Origin: JAIVGV01 sp035295985
GTDB lineage: Bacteria; Acidobacteriota; Blastocatellia; Pyrinomonadales; Pyrinomonadaceae
Assembly (NCBI GenBank): GCA_035295985.1
Contig: DATHBT010000241.1
Span: 1 to 24,102 of the forward strand
Length of the DNA: 24,102 nt
Direction: 5' to 3'
The translations under genes and the position numbers were made by a program. Shown here in pieces: positions 14,272 to 22,366 of this stretch. The notes below the pieces were generated by a model. It ran no database searches, was not told where the DNA came from, and saw only the letters and a list, made by a program, of their open reading frames with translations. Position 1 is the stretch's first letter, and each line of letters starts with the position of its first letter.

Positions 14272-16230
14272 ATGTGCGGAATCACCGGCTGGGCCTACAT
14301 GGACGCGCGCGCGCCCGTGCCCGATGGCGCGGAGGAGCTGCTGCGCTCGATGTGCGGGCGGATGGCGCACCGCGGGCCTGACTCCGAGGGGGTGATGACG
14401 GCCGAGGGCGTCGCGCTGGGGATGCGGCGGCTCGCGATCATAGACCTCCAGACGGGCGAGCAGCCGGTCGCGAACGAGGACGGGTCGGTCAGCGTCGTCC
14501 TAAACGGCGAGATCTACAACTACCGCGAGCTGAGGCGCGACCTGGAGGCGCGCGGCCACAAGTTCCGCACAGCGTCGGACACGGAAGTCCTGCCGCACCT
14601 GTACGAGGAGTATGGCGAAGCGGGGATGCTCGAACGCCTGAACGGCATGTTCGCGTTCGCCCTGTGGGACGCGCGCGCGCGCCGCCTGTTTCTGGCCCGC
14701 GACCCGTTCGGCGAGAAGCCGCTCTACTGGGGCGTCTTCGGCGACCGGTTGCTGTTCGCCTCCGAGCCTAAAGTTCTGCTCGCGCACCCCTCGGTCGAGA
14801 CGCGCATCAACCTCGAAGCCCTGCGCCAGTACCTCGCCTTCGACTACGTCCCCGCGCCGCTCTCGATCTACGAGGGCATCCATAAACTGCCGGCCGCGCA
14901 CGCGCTCACGCTCGAAGGCGGCGAGACGAAGGTGTGGCCCTACTGGCGGCTGAGCTATCGCAAGCCCGAACGCCCGCCGACGGAGGGAGAGGCGGCCGAA
15001 CAGTTGCGCGAGCTGCTGGCCGACTCGGTCAGGATGCGCCTGGTCTCCGACGTGCCGCTCGGCGTACTGCTCTCCGGCGGCGTTGACTCTTCGGCCGTGA
15101 CCGCGATGGCCGTGCGGGCCTCGGCCGCGACGGTCAAGACGTTTTCGATCTCCTTCGCCGAAAAGTCGTTCGACGAATCGTCCTACGCGCGCGGCGTGGC
15201 CGACTTCCTCGGAACCGATCACCACGAGGAGCGGCTCGGCGCTAACGTCGCGGCCGATCTCATCGGCGACATCGGCTCGTGGCTCGACGAGCCGCTGAGC
15301 GACCCCTCGGTCGTCCCCACCTACCTTCTCTCGCGCTTCACGCGCCAGCACGTGACGGTTGCTTTGGGCGGCGACGGCGGCGACGAGCTGTTCGCCGGCT
15401 ACCCGATGTACCCGGCGCACCGCCTCGCCCGCCTCTACGGCCGCGTGCCGGAGGCCGTGCGCCGGCTCGTCGTCGAACCAGCGGTGCGTGGGCTGCCCGT
15501 CAAGACCAAGAACCTGTCGTTCGACTTCAAGGCCCGCCGCTTCGTCGAGGGGATGCGCGCAAGCGATCCGGTCGCGCGCCACCACGTCTGGTTCGGCTCG
15601 TTCGCGCCCGCCGAGCAGGAGCGGCTGCTGAGCGACGCGGCGCGCGGCACGAGCGGCGACGTTTACGACGCGGCGCGCGCGCTGTTCGACTCGTGCGACG
15701 CGCCCGACCCCGTCGAGCGGATGCAGTACCTCGACACGCGGCTCTACCTCTCCGAAGACATCCTCGCTAAAGTTGACCGCACGAGCATGGCCGTGTCGCT
15801 CGAAGTGCGCGCGCCCTTCCTCGACCGGCGCGTGGCGGAGTTCGCCGCGTCGCTCCCGTTCTCCTACAAGCTGCGCGGGCGCACCTCGAAGTACATTCTC
15901 AAACGCGCCGTGCGCGATCTCCTGCCGCCCTTCGTCACGCGGCGCGGCAAGAAGGGCTTCGGCGTGCCGGTCGCCGAGTGGCTGAAAGGGCGTCTGCGCC
16001 CGCTCGCGCGCGACCTGCTCTCGCCCGCGCGCCTCGCGCGCCACGGACTCTTCAACCCCGACTACGTCGCCCGCCTGCAGGACGAGCACGAGCGCGGACG
16101 CGCCAACCACCGCAAGCTCCTCTGGACGCTCCTCGTCTTCGAGCTGTGGCACGAGAGCTTCGTCGAGACGCCGCGCCGGATAGACGAGTCGGAAGGCAGA
16201 AGGCAGAAGGCGGAAGGCAGCAAGCAGTAG
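14272..16230 (+). CDS. Asparagine synthase (glutamine-hydrolysing)-like amidotransferase, copy 2
   Basis: 652 aa. Starts MCGITGW with Cys2 as expected for the class II glutaminase nucleophile, and has NGEIYNYRELR like copy 1. The synthetase half shows SGGVDSS at 268-274 and GGDGGDELFAGYP. The reaction is ATP-dependent amidation of a carboxyl group with glutamine-derived ammonia; in this locus the acceptor could be a uronic acid. It differs enough from copy 1 (for example in the N-terminal loop MDARAPVPDG) that a recent tandem duplication is unlikely. The last ~14 residues (a Gly/Arg/Lys/Gln-rich tail) are encoded by the GAAGGCA heptamer array, not by family-conserved sequence. Copies of this type also occur in exosortase-linked loci, but no exosortase is seen here. 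Confidence 0.93.
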   Translation: MCGITGWAYMDARAPVPDGAEELLRSMCGRMAHRGPDSEGVMTAEGVALGMRRLAIIDLQTGEQPVANEDGSVSVVLNGEIYNYRELRRDLEARGHKFRTASDTEVLPHLYEEYGEAGMLERLNGMFAFALWDARARRLFLARDPFGEKPLYWGVFGDRLLFASEPKVLLAHPSVETRINLEALRQYLAFDYVPAPLSIYEGIHKLPAAHALTLEGGETKVWPYWRLSYRKPERPPTEGEAAEQLRELLADSVRMRLVSDVPLGVLLSGGVDSSAVTAMAVRASAATVKTFSISFAEKSFDESSYARGVADFLGTDHHEERLGANVAADLIGDIGSWLDEPLSDPSVVPTYLLSRFTRQHVTVALGGDGGDELFAGYPMYPAHRLARLYGRVPEAVRRLVVEPAVRGLPVKTKNLSFDFKARRFVEGMRASDPVARHHVWFGSFAPAEQERLLSDAARGTSGDVYDAARALFDSCDAPDPVERMQYLDTRLYLSEDILAKVDRTSMAVSLEVRAPFLDRRVAEFAASLPFSYKLRGRTSKYILKRAVRDLLPPFVTRRGKKGFGVPVAEWLKGRLRPLARDLLSPARLARHGLFNPDYVARLQDEHERGRANHRKLLWTLLVFELWHESFVETPRRIDESEGRRQKAEGSKQ

Positions 16231-16316
16231 GCGCAAGGCGGAAGGCGGAGGGCAGACAAGAAAGGCGGAGACGGCTTTTGTTTTGACTGCCTTCTGCTTT
16301 CCGCCTTCTGCCTTCT
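16191..16316 (+). repeat. Inverted heptamer array, GAAGGCA family, 9 versus 4 copies
   Basis: Left arm 16191-16253 is nine consecutive 7-mers (GGAAGGC, AGAAGGC, AGAAGGC, GGAAGGC, AGCAAGC, AGTAGGC, GCAAGGC, GGAAGGC, GGAGGGC). Right arm 16287-16316 has four inverted copies (CTGCCTT, CTGCTTT, CCGCCTT, CTGCCTT). The stop codon of the amidotransferase (16228-16230) comes from the variant unit AGTAGGC. The right arm ends 5 nt before the ATG at 16322. Confidence 0.92.
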
Positions 16317-16321
16317 TTTCA

Positions 16322-17527
16322 ATGAAAGAGTTCGAGAACGCATTCGACGAGCTGGCCGCGTGGTGCCGGGCGCGTGACTATGCGGGGAGTGATCCGTTCG
16401 ACGCGCTCAACAGCCGCCTCTTTCAGGCGACGCCGCTCAGTCGTTCGCGCCTCGCGCGCATCGCGTGGACGCAACTGTTCAAGCGTTCGCCCGTCAACCT
16501 GCGCCCGCTCGCTCGTGTGCCCGAGGGTCGGAACGCGAAGGGCACGGCGCTCTTCGCCCTCGCGTGGCTCTCGCGCCTGCGCGCGGCTCGCGCCGCGGGC
16601 GACGACGCGCGGGCGGCGGAGGCGGAGACTGAGGCGCGCTCTCTGCTCGACGCCTTGCTCGCGTCGCGCGTCGCAACACAGAGCGGTGGGGCGGCGTGGG
16701 GCTACAACTTCGACTGGCAGGGACGCGCCTTCTACGCGCCGCGGGGCACGCCCACGGTCGTCCCGACCGCCTTCGCCGCGCGCGCCTTCATCGAATCCGC
16801 GCAAACTCTGAACGAAGCCGCGCGCCTCGAAGTCGCGCGCCGGGCGTGCCGCTTCGTCCTCGAAGATTTGCCGCGTGCCGGGCGCGGCGACGAGGTCTGC
16901 TTCGGCTACGTCCCGCACGCCCCGACGCGCATCTTCAACGCCAGCCTGCTCGCGGGCGAGACGCTCGGCTCGACGGGGCGCGCCACCGGCGAGCGGGAGC
17001 TGTGCGAGTACGCCCTGCGCTCGGCGCGTTACGTCGCGCGGCGTCAGCGCGCGGACGGCGCGTGGGCCTACGGCGAGGAGCCTTACCAGTCCTGGGCCGA
17101 CAACTTCCACACGGCCTTCGTCCTGCTCTCGCTCGAGCGCATCACCGAAGACTGCGCGCCGGAGGGGGACGCCGAGATAGAGGCGGCACTGCGACGCGGC
17201 TACGACTTCTGGCTCTCGCGCTTCTTCCTCGCCGACGGCTGGCCGAAATACTACGAAGACAACCCGTACCCGGCCGACGCACATTCGGCCGCCGCGGCCG
17301 TCGTCGCGCTCTGCGGACTCGGCAGGATCGACCCGGACGCGCGCGCGCACGCCGAAAGGATCGCGCGCTGGACGCTCGCGAACCTGCGCGATCCGCGCGG
17401 CTTCTTCTACTACCAGCGCCGCCGCCTCCGCACCGTTCGCACGCCCCACATGCGCTGGGCGCAGGCCTGGATGCTCTACGCGCTGGCACGCCTGATCGAA
17501 CCCGACGCCACCGGCGGGCGTTCTTAA
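16322..17527 (+). CDS. Alpha-helical (toroid-like) protein of polysaccharide loci, possibly VpsJ-like
   Basis: 401 aa, no signal peptide. I do not recognise a catalytic motif. Repeated helical units with aromatic residues (GAAWGYNFDWQGRAFYAPRGTPTVVPT, DGAWAYGEEPYQSWADNFHT, PKYYEDNPYPADAHSAAAAV) suggest an alpha/alpha-toroid fold like six-hairpin glycosidases or terpene cyclases. Similar proteins are found in exopolysaccharide clusters under names such as VpsJ; this link is from memory of the pattern and uncertain. A role in glycan processing or binding is an inference from the neighbours. The ATG at 16322 is chosen because the in-frame extension to 16283 translates repeat DNA. No Shine-Dalgarno sequence is seen; a pyrimidine-rich repeat arm ends 5 nt upstream. 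Confidence 0.7.
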   Translation: MKEFENAFDELAAWCRARDYAGSDPFDALNSRLFQATPLSRSRLARIAWTQLFKRSPVNLRPLARVPEGRNAKGTALFALAWLSRLRAARAAGDDARAAEAETEARSLLDALLASRVATQSGGAAWGYNFDWQGRAFYAPRGTPTVVPTAFAARAFIESAQTLNEAARLEVARRACRFVLEDLPRAGRGDEVCFGYVPHAPTRIFNASLLAGETLGSTGRATGERELCEYALRSARYVARRQRADGAWAYGEEPYQSWADNFHTAFVLLSLERITEDCAPEGDAEIEAALRRGYDFWLSRFFLADGWPKYYEDNPYPADAHSAAAAVVALCGLGRIDPDARAHAERIARWTLANLRDPRGFFYYQRRRLRTVRTPHMRWAQAWMLYALARLIEPDATGGRS

Positions 17528-17633
17528 TCAAGACCGCTTCAGGGGCGCGCGGGCGGCGTCGTTGACGCGGGCCGCGCGCAGGGCTTAAGGTAAGCCGCTG
17601 TTGCCGTGAAAACGCCGCCGACCGAGACCGACT

Positions 17634-17639
17634 GAGGAG
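17634..17639 (+). promoter_or_regulatory. Shine-Dalgarno site of the acetyltransferase gene
   Basis: GAGGAG lies 6 nt before the ATG at 17646. It contrasts with neighbouring starts preceded by repeat arms. The 118-nt gap upstream also has a small GGCTTA/TAAGCC stem (17582-17596) and no heptamer array. Confidence 0.65.
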
Positions 17640-17645
17640 TAGCGG

Positions 17646-18127
17646 ATGCCGATTGCGCCCGACGTGCGCCTCGCCGAGGGGGTGAAAATATTCCACCCCG
17701 ATCTCGTCAACCTCTACGGCTGCGTGGTCGGCGCGGGGACGAAGATCGGCGCGTTCGTCGAGATACAGAAGAACGCCTCGGTCGGCGCGCGCTGCAAAAT
17801 CTCCTCGCACACCTTCGTCTGCGAGGGCGTCCACATCGAGGACGAGGTCTTCGTCGGCCACGGCGTCATGTTCACCAACGACATCTACCCGCGCGCGACG
17901 GGCGAGGACGGCCGCTTGCAGACCGAGGCTGACTGGCGCGTCGTCGAGACGCGGGTGCGCCGCCGCGCCTCCATCGGCAGCAACGCGACCGTGCTGGCCG
18001 GCGTCACCGTGGGCGAGGGCGCGCTCGTCGGCGCGGGCGCGGTCGTCACGCGCGACGTGCCCGACCACGCCGTCGTCGCCGGGGTGCCCGCGCGCGTCAT
18101 CGGCGACGCGAGGGAGAGGGGGAGAAG

Positions 18128-18140
<13 letters not shown>
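17646..18140 (+). CDS. wlbB: Left-handed beta-helix N-acetyltransferase, WlbB/WbpD-like
   Basis: 164 aa made of hexapeptide repeats (VVGAGTKIGAFVEI, SVGARCKISSHTFV, SIGSNATVLAGVTVGEGALVGAGAVV), which fold as a trimeric left-handed beta-helix that binds acetyl-CoA. The segment GHGVMFTNDIYPRA (71-84) matches the WlbB/WbpD group, which N-acetylates the 3-amino group of UDP-2-acetamido-3-amino-glucuronate on the way to UDP-2,3-diacetamido uronic acids. The following gene is the matching dehydrogenase, and a remnant of the matching aminotransferase comes next. The specific substrate is inferred from family and context. The final Asn-Asp-Glu and stop are encoded in the TGATGAA heptamer array. Confidence 0.85.
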
Positions 18141-18202
<62 letters not shown>

Positions 18203-18207
18203 TCTTT

Positions 18208-19269
18208 ATGATCGGCGTCGGCGTCATCGGATACGGCTACTGGGGGCCGAACCTCGTGCGCAACTTCATGGAGGCGCCGGGCTCCCGCGTCGTCTCCGTG
18301 TGCGACGTGTCGGCCGAGCGGCTCGCCCCCCTCTCGTCGCGCTACCCGGCCATCAAGCTGACGAACGACTACCGCGATCTGCTGCGCGACCCGCGCGTCG
18401 AAGCGGTCGCCATCGCGACGCCCGTCGCCTCGCACTACGACCTGGCGATGGAGGCGCTGCGCGCCTCGAAGCACGTGCTCGTCGAAAAGCCTCTGGCCGC
18501 GAACTCGGAGCAATCCGCGAGGCTCGTCGAGGAGGCAGACCGCCGCGGCCTCGTGCTGATGGTCGATCACACCTTCATCTACACCGGCGCGGTGCGTAAA
18601 ATCCGCGAGCTGATCAACGACGGCGCGCTCGGCGAAATCTACTACTACGATTCCGTCCGCATTAACCTCGGCCTCTTCCAGCACGACGTGAACGTGGTGT
18701 GGGACTTGGCCGTCCACGATCTCTCGATCATGGACTACGTGCTGCCGGCCCGCCCCGTCGCCGTCTCCGCCACGGGCACGAGCCACCTTCCGGGGCAGCC
18801 CGAGAACGTCGCCTACATCACGCTCTTCTTCGACGGGAACCTGATCGCGCACGTCAACGTCAACTGGCTGACGCCCGTCAAGGTGCGGCGCACGCTCATC
18901 GGCGGCAGCGAGAAGATGATCGTTTACGACGACCTGGAGCCGAGCGAGAAGCTGAAGGTCTATGACAAGGGCGTGACGTTGGGGCAGCACCCGGAGGACG
19001 TTTACGATCTGCTGGTCAGCTACCGCTCCGGCGACATGTGGGCGCCGCGCTTCGACACGACCGAGGCGCTGCGCACCGAGGCGCTGCACTTCACTGAATG
19101 CGTGACGGGCGGCGCGCGCCCCGTCACGGACGGCCGCGCGGGCCTGCGCATCGTCCGCATCCTGGAGGCCGCCGAGCGTTCGGTGCGCGAGCGCGGCCGG
19201 CTGGTCGAACTCCCGGCCGACGACGACGCGTGGCAGCGCGTGGCCGAGCCGGAGCTGATCGGCGACTGA
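18208..19269 (+). CDS. wlbA: Gfo/Idh/MocA sugar-nucleotide dehydrogenase, WlbA/WbpB-like
   Basis: 353 aa. The NAD-binding motif GVIGYGYWGPN occupies residues ~5-15; EKP with the conserved lysine is at 93-95; DHTFIYTGAVRKIRELI and WDLAVHDLSIMDYVL fit the WlbA/WbpB branch, which oxidises C3 of UDP-N-acetylglucosaminuronate. This gives the 3-keto substrate for an aminotransferase and then for the WlbB-like acetyltransferase upstream. The start is fixed by the Rossmann fold; an in-frame extension to 18151 only translates the heptamer array. No Shine-Dalgarno sequence is present. Substrate assignment is by family and gene order. Confidence 0.86.
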   Translation: MIGVGVIGYGYWGPNLVRNFMEAPGSRVVSVCDVSAERLAPLSSRYPAIKLTNDYRDLLRDPRVEAVAIATPVASHYDLAMEALRASKHVLVEKPLAANSEQSARLVEEADRRGLVLMVDHTFIYTGAVRKIRELINDGALGEIYYYDSVRINLGLFQHDVNVVWDLAVHDLSIMDYVLPARPVAVSATGTSHLPGQPENVAYITLFFDGNLIAHVNVNWLTPVKVRRTLIGGSEKMIVYDDLEPSEKLKVYDKGVTLGQHPEDVYDLLVSYRSGDMWAPRFDTTEALRTEALHFTECVTGGARPVTDGRAGLRIVRILEAAERSVRERGRLVELPADDDAWQRVAEPELIGD

Positions 19270-19310
19270 CAAACGTGGGGCGTCGCGTCACGGTCATCCC
19301 CCCGTTTAAA

Positions 19311-19470
19311 ATGATCCCTTTCGTCGATCTCAAGGCGCGGTACGAGCCGATCCGCGACGAGATGAACGCGGCCGTACCGCGCGTTCTCGGAAGCGCGCAG
19401 TTCGTCCTCGGCCCGGAGGTCGAGGTGTTCGAGCCGGAGTTTTGCGGACTACTGCGGCGCGCGTGAATGA
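19311..19470 (+). pseudogene. 5' remnant of a DegT/DnrJ/EryC1/StrS (WlbC/WbpE-like) sugar aminotransferase
   Basis: The reading frame opens IPFVDLKARYEPIRDEM, then SAQFVLGPEVEVFEPEF, the standard N-terminus of PLP-dependent sugar aminotransferases (normally ~370-400 aa). At the T-run 19440-19443 the frame shifts: as written it ends CGLLRRA-stop at 19466. Dropping one T restores ADYCGARE, the family's next conserved segment, which then stops at 19468-19470. No further aminotransferase sequence follows; a CTTCGCGCCTTTGCG inverted repeat begins 17 nt later. The gene is therefore both frameshifted and 3'-deleted, lacking the PLP lysine. It is the expected partner of the WlbA/WlbB-like genes just upstream. 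Confidence 0.85.
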
Positions 19471-19486
19471 AAGCGTGCCCCAAAAA

Positions 19487-19546
19487 CTTCGCGCCTTTGC
19501 GCGAGTTTTTCTTTGGCAGAAGAAAGTCTCACGCAAAGGCGCGAAG
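19487..19546 (+). repeat. Inverted repeat CTTCGCGCCTTTGCG next to the aminotransferase remnant
   Basis: Left arm 19487-19505 and right arm 19528-19546 pair at 18 of 19 positions around a 22-nt loop containing TTTTTCTTTGG. It lies between the truncated aminotransferase and the DUF354 gene, so its insertion or recombination may mark the deletion breakpoint. It could also act as a bidirectional terminator, since T-runs flank the stem. Confidence 0.85.
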
Positions 19547-19592
19547 AAGACGGCCGAATCCCTGCCGCCCAGCGCCACCCGTCGATTAAAAG

Positions 19593-20627
19593 TTGCGCAT
19601 CTGGATCGACCTCGCCAACTCGCCGCACGTGCCGTTCTTCCGCGCGCTCGCGCCCGAACTCCGCGCGCGCGGCCACGAGGTAGAGTTCACGGCGCGCGAC
19701 TTCGCGCAGACGGTTGAGTTGGCGCGCGAGGCGGGGCTGGACGCGACGACGGTCGGCGCAAGTGGGGGCGCTCGCGCGCTCGCACGAAAAGCCGGCAGCG
19801 TCTTCGGCCGCGCCCTCGCGCTCGCCCGCTGGGCGCGGGGGCGGGGATTCGACCTGGCGGTCAGTCACAACTCCTACTCACAGGTTGCTGCGGCTCGTTT
19901 GCTCCCCGGCTTGCGGAGCGTCGCGCTGATGGACTACGAGCACCAGCCGGCGAATCACCTGGCGTTCCGCCTCGCGTCGCGCGTCGTCGTGCCCGCGGCG
20001 TTCCCCGACGCCGCGTTGCGTCGCTTCGGCGCGCGACCGCCTCGCGTGAGGCGTTATCAGGGCATCAAGGAGGACGTTTACCTCGCGGATTTCAAGCCCG
20101 ACCCCGCGTTCGCCGATCTGCTGCTGACGGAGTTCGGCGTCTCGCCGGAGGACGTGCTCGTCGTCGCGCGCCCGCCCGCGCGCGACGCGCTCTACCACAG
20201 GTTCGAGAACGAGTTGTTTGACGAACTCATCACAAGTTTATTGGCGCAGCCACGCGCCCGCGTCGTCCTGCTCGCGCGCAACAACGCGCAGCGCGAATCT
20301 CTTCAATCGCGGCACGCTTCCGTTGCGAACCTGCTCGTGCCGGCGCGCGCGCTCGACGGGCCGAACCTCGTCGCGGCGGCCGACCTGATCGTTAGCGCGG
20401 GCGGGACGATGAACCGGGAGGCGGCGGCGCTGGGCGTGCCGGCGGCGAGCGTCTATGCCGGCCGCCGGGCCGCCGTGGACGAATACCTGGTGCGCGAGGG
20501 ACGGCTGCGGCGCATCAGGACGGCCGAGGACGTGCGGAACTTGCGCGCCGTGAAGAAGCCGCCGCCCGCGCCGCGCCGCGCCGCCAGCGTGCGCGCGGAG
20601 GTCACGGATTTGATCCTGAAGTGGTAA
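19593..20627 (+). CDS. DUF354 family protein (GT-B-like)
   Basis: 344 aa. Begins MRIWIDLANSPHVPFFRALAPELRARGHEV, the typical DUF354 opening, from a TTG start at 19593; there is no upstream ATG in frame that keeps this motif. The central part (SHNSYSQVAAARLLPGLRSVALMDYEHQPAN) and the C-terminal GGTMNREAAALGVPAASVYAGR resemble the two Rossmann halves of GT-B enzymes such as UDP-GlcNAc 2-epimerase and MurG-like transferases. DUF354 genes often lie in surface-glycan loci; the reaction is not established. No Shine-Dalgarno sequence is visible and the upstream gap contains the inverted repeat at 19487-19546. Confidence 0.88.
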   Translation: MRIWIDLANSPHVPFFRALAPELRARGHEVEFTARDFAQTVELAREAGLDATTVGASGGARALARKAGSVFGRALALARWARGRGFDLAVSHNSYSQVAAARLLPGLRSVALMDYEHQPANHLAFRLASRVVVPAAFPDAALRRFGARPPRVRRYQGIKEDVYLADFKPDPAFADLLLTEFGVSPEDVLVVARPPARDALYHRFENELFDELITSLLAQPRARVVLLARNNAQRESLQSRHASVANLLVPARALDGPNLVAAADLIVSAGGTMNREAAALGVPAASVYAGRRAAVDEYLVREGRLRRIRTAEDVRNLRAVKKPPPAPRRAASVRAEVTDLILKW

Positions 20628-20684
20628 AGTCTTGAGCCGCGCGCAGGGCCGACCGGCGCAAGAGACTCCGAGCCTGACTGACGC

Positions 20685-22241
20685 ATGAAAGCCGAGCTGC
20701 TGGATAAACCACGGACGAAGGCGACGGACGTGCGCGCCGTGCCGCGCGCGCCGCGCTGGGTGATGCCAGCGGTGAAGGCCGTGATGGTGGCGGCCGACGC
20801 CGCGCTCGCCGCCGGCTGCTTCGTCATCGCCTTCCGCCTGCGCGAAGGCGCGCCCGTGCTCGTCGGCTTCAGTTTGTCGGATGGGTTCGCGTGGCACCCG
20901 CAGTTCGAGCCTTACGGCGCGCTACTGCCGTTCATCCTGCCCGCCCGCGTGCTGTCGCTCCTCTACTACGGCCTCTACCGCCTGCGCGGCGAGTTCTCCT
21001 ACATCGAAGACGCGGCGCGGGTGCTTAAGGCGACGGCCGCCGCCTCGCTCCTCATCGTCTCCGCCGCCTTCCTCTACCGCGGCGGCTTCGAGTTCCGCGA
21101 CTTCTCCTACGCGCGCATGGTCTTCGCGCTCGACTTCCTGCTCGCCGCCGTCTCCTACTCGCTGCTGCGCCTGTCGCTGCGCGGCGCGCAGAGCTTCGTG
21201 CGCCGGCACGAGGTCAACCTGATCCCGACGCTCGTGGTGGGCCGCGGGCGCGAGGCCGCGCTGTGCGTGCGCGAGATGCGCGAGCGGAGGGAGTTGGGCT
21301 ACCGCGTCATCGGTGTCGTGGAGACGGAAGCCGGGGCGAGTCTGCCGACCGAGTTCGAGGGCGTCCCCGTAGTCTGCGACATCGAAGGGCTGCCCGAGGC
21401 GATCCGAGAGACGGGGGCCTACGAGGTCATCATCACCGACCCGAAGGTTTCGAGCGAGCTGCTCTTCGACGTGATGATGAGGGTGGGGCGGCGGCGGCGC
21501 GTCGAGTTCCGCCTCGCGCCGAACCTCTTCAACTTCCTGCCCCGCAAGACGGAGATCGATCAGATCGGCGCGCTGCCGATGATCACGCTCTTCCGCGAGC
21601 CGCTCTCGCCCGCGGCCCGCGCGACGAAGCGCGCCTTCGACATCCTCGTCTCCGGCGCGGCCATCGTCCTGCTCTCGCCGCTGCTGGCGCTCATCGCCCT
21701 GCTCATCAAGCTCGGCTCGCGCGGCCCCGTGCTCTACAGCCAGGAGCGGGTCGGGATGGACGGCCGCCTCTTCCTCTTCTACAAGTTCCGCACGATGCAG
21801 GCCGGGTCGGACGACCGCGCGCACCGCGAGTACCAGCAGAAGTACATCACGGGGCAGCCGGACACGAACCTGGGCCGCGGCCCCCGCCCCGTCTTCAAGA
21901 TGAGGGACGACCCGCGCATCACGCGCGTCGGGCGCGTCCTGCGGCGCACGAGTTTGGACGAGCTGCCGCAGTTCCTCAACGTGCTCTTCGGCGACATGAG
22001 CGTCGTCGGCCCGCGCCCGCCCATCCCCTACGAGGTCGAGGTCTATGAGCACTGGCACCGGCAGCGGCTCGACGTGAAGCCGGGGCTGACGGGGCTGTGG
22101 CAGGTGTCGGGCCGCAACCGGCTGTCTTTCGAGGAGATGGTGAGGCTCGACCTCTTCTACATCGAGAACTGGTCGCTCCTGCTCGACCTCAAGATCATCC
22201 TCCGCACCATCCCGGTCATCCTCCGCGGCGACGCATACTGA
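20685..22241 (+). CDS. Polyprenyl-phosphate glycosylphosphotransferase (WbaP/WcaJ-type sugar transferase)
   Basis: 518 aa. The N-terminal half has four or so membrane segments (~27-50, 78-100, 115-132, 144-165), then a CoA-binding-like Rossmann domain (TLVVGRG, 182-188). The catalytic bacterial-sugar-transferase domain starts at ~314 (KRAFDILVSGAAIVLLSPLLAL) with QERVG, FYKFRTM (365-371), the catalytic LDELPQ (Asp425-Glu426), VGPRPP (441-446) and KPGLTGLWQVSGRN. It transfers a sugar-1-phosphate from a UDP-sugar to undecaprenyl phosphate, the first step of repeat-unit assembly at the inner membrane. It is the committed enzyme of this locus. The first sugar cannot be read from sequence. No Shine-Dalgarno sequence is obvious. 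Confidence 0.94.
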   Translation: MKAELLDKPRTKATDVRAVPRAPRWVMPAVKAVMVAADAALAAGCFVIAFRLREGAPVLVGFSLSDGFAWHPQFEPYGALLPFILPARVLSLLYYGLYRLRGEFSYIEDAARVLKATAAASLLIVSAAFLYRGGFEFRDFSYARMVFALDFLLAAVSYSLLRLSLRGAQSFVRRHEVNLIPTLVVGRGREAALCVREMRERRELGYRVIGVVETEAGASLPTEFEGVPVVCDIEGLPEAIRETGAYEVIITDPKVSSELLFDVMMRVGRRRRVEFRLAPNLFNFLPRKTEIDQIGALPMITLFREPLSPAARATKRAFDILVSGAAIVLLSPLLALIALLIKLGSRGPVLYSQERVGMDGRLFLFYKFRTMQAGSDDRAHREYQQKYITGQPDTNLGRGPRPVFKMRDDPRITRVGRVLRRTSLDELPQFLNVLFGDMSVVGPRPPIPYEVEVYEHWHRQRLDVKPGLTGLWQVSGRNRLSFEEMVRLDLFYIENWSLLLDLKIILRTIPVILRGDAY

Positions 22242-22242
22242 A

Positions 22243-22362
22243 AAGCTGTTAGCTATTAGCTGTTAGCCATTAGCCGGAAGAACGACGACGGGCGGCCTCT
22301 GCTTCCACTTTGATTTCTGTTTTCGGTTTTGCTAACAGCTAAGAGCTAATAGCTAACAGCTT
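22243..22362 (+). repeat. Inverted heptamer array, TTAGCTG family, upstream of the ligase gene
   Basis: Left arm 22243-22274 pairs with right arm 22331-22362 at 29 of 32 positions; the outer 19 bp are perfect. Units are GCTGTTA, GCTATTA, GCTGTTA, GCCATTA on the left and the inverse on the right. The 56-nt loop is a different sequence from the loop of the related element at 10683, but TTAGCCGGAAG is shared (22270-22280 and 10708-10718). The left arm begins 2 nt after the sugar-transferase stop and the right arm ends 4 nt before the ATG at 22367. Confidence 0.95.
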
Positions 22363-22366
22363 CTTT

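Noticed and set aside
14272..16230. Exosortase (PEP-CTERM) system amidotransferase
   Set aside because: The sequence style is similar, but no exosortase, PEP-CTERM protein or associated regulator lies in the window, so the narrower name is not supported.
14500..16236. 578-aa open frame antisense to the second amidotransferase gene
   Set aside because: Same reason: shadow of the conserved gene with no recognisable domain.
16191..16316. CRISPR-like array
   Set aside because: Units are 7 bp, contiguous and without spacers, and occur as inverted arms; no cas genes are in the window.
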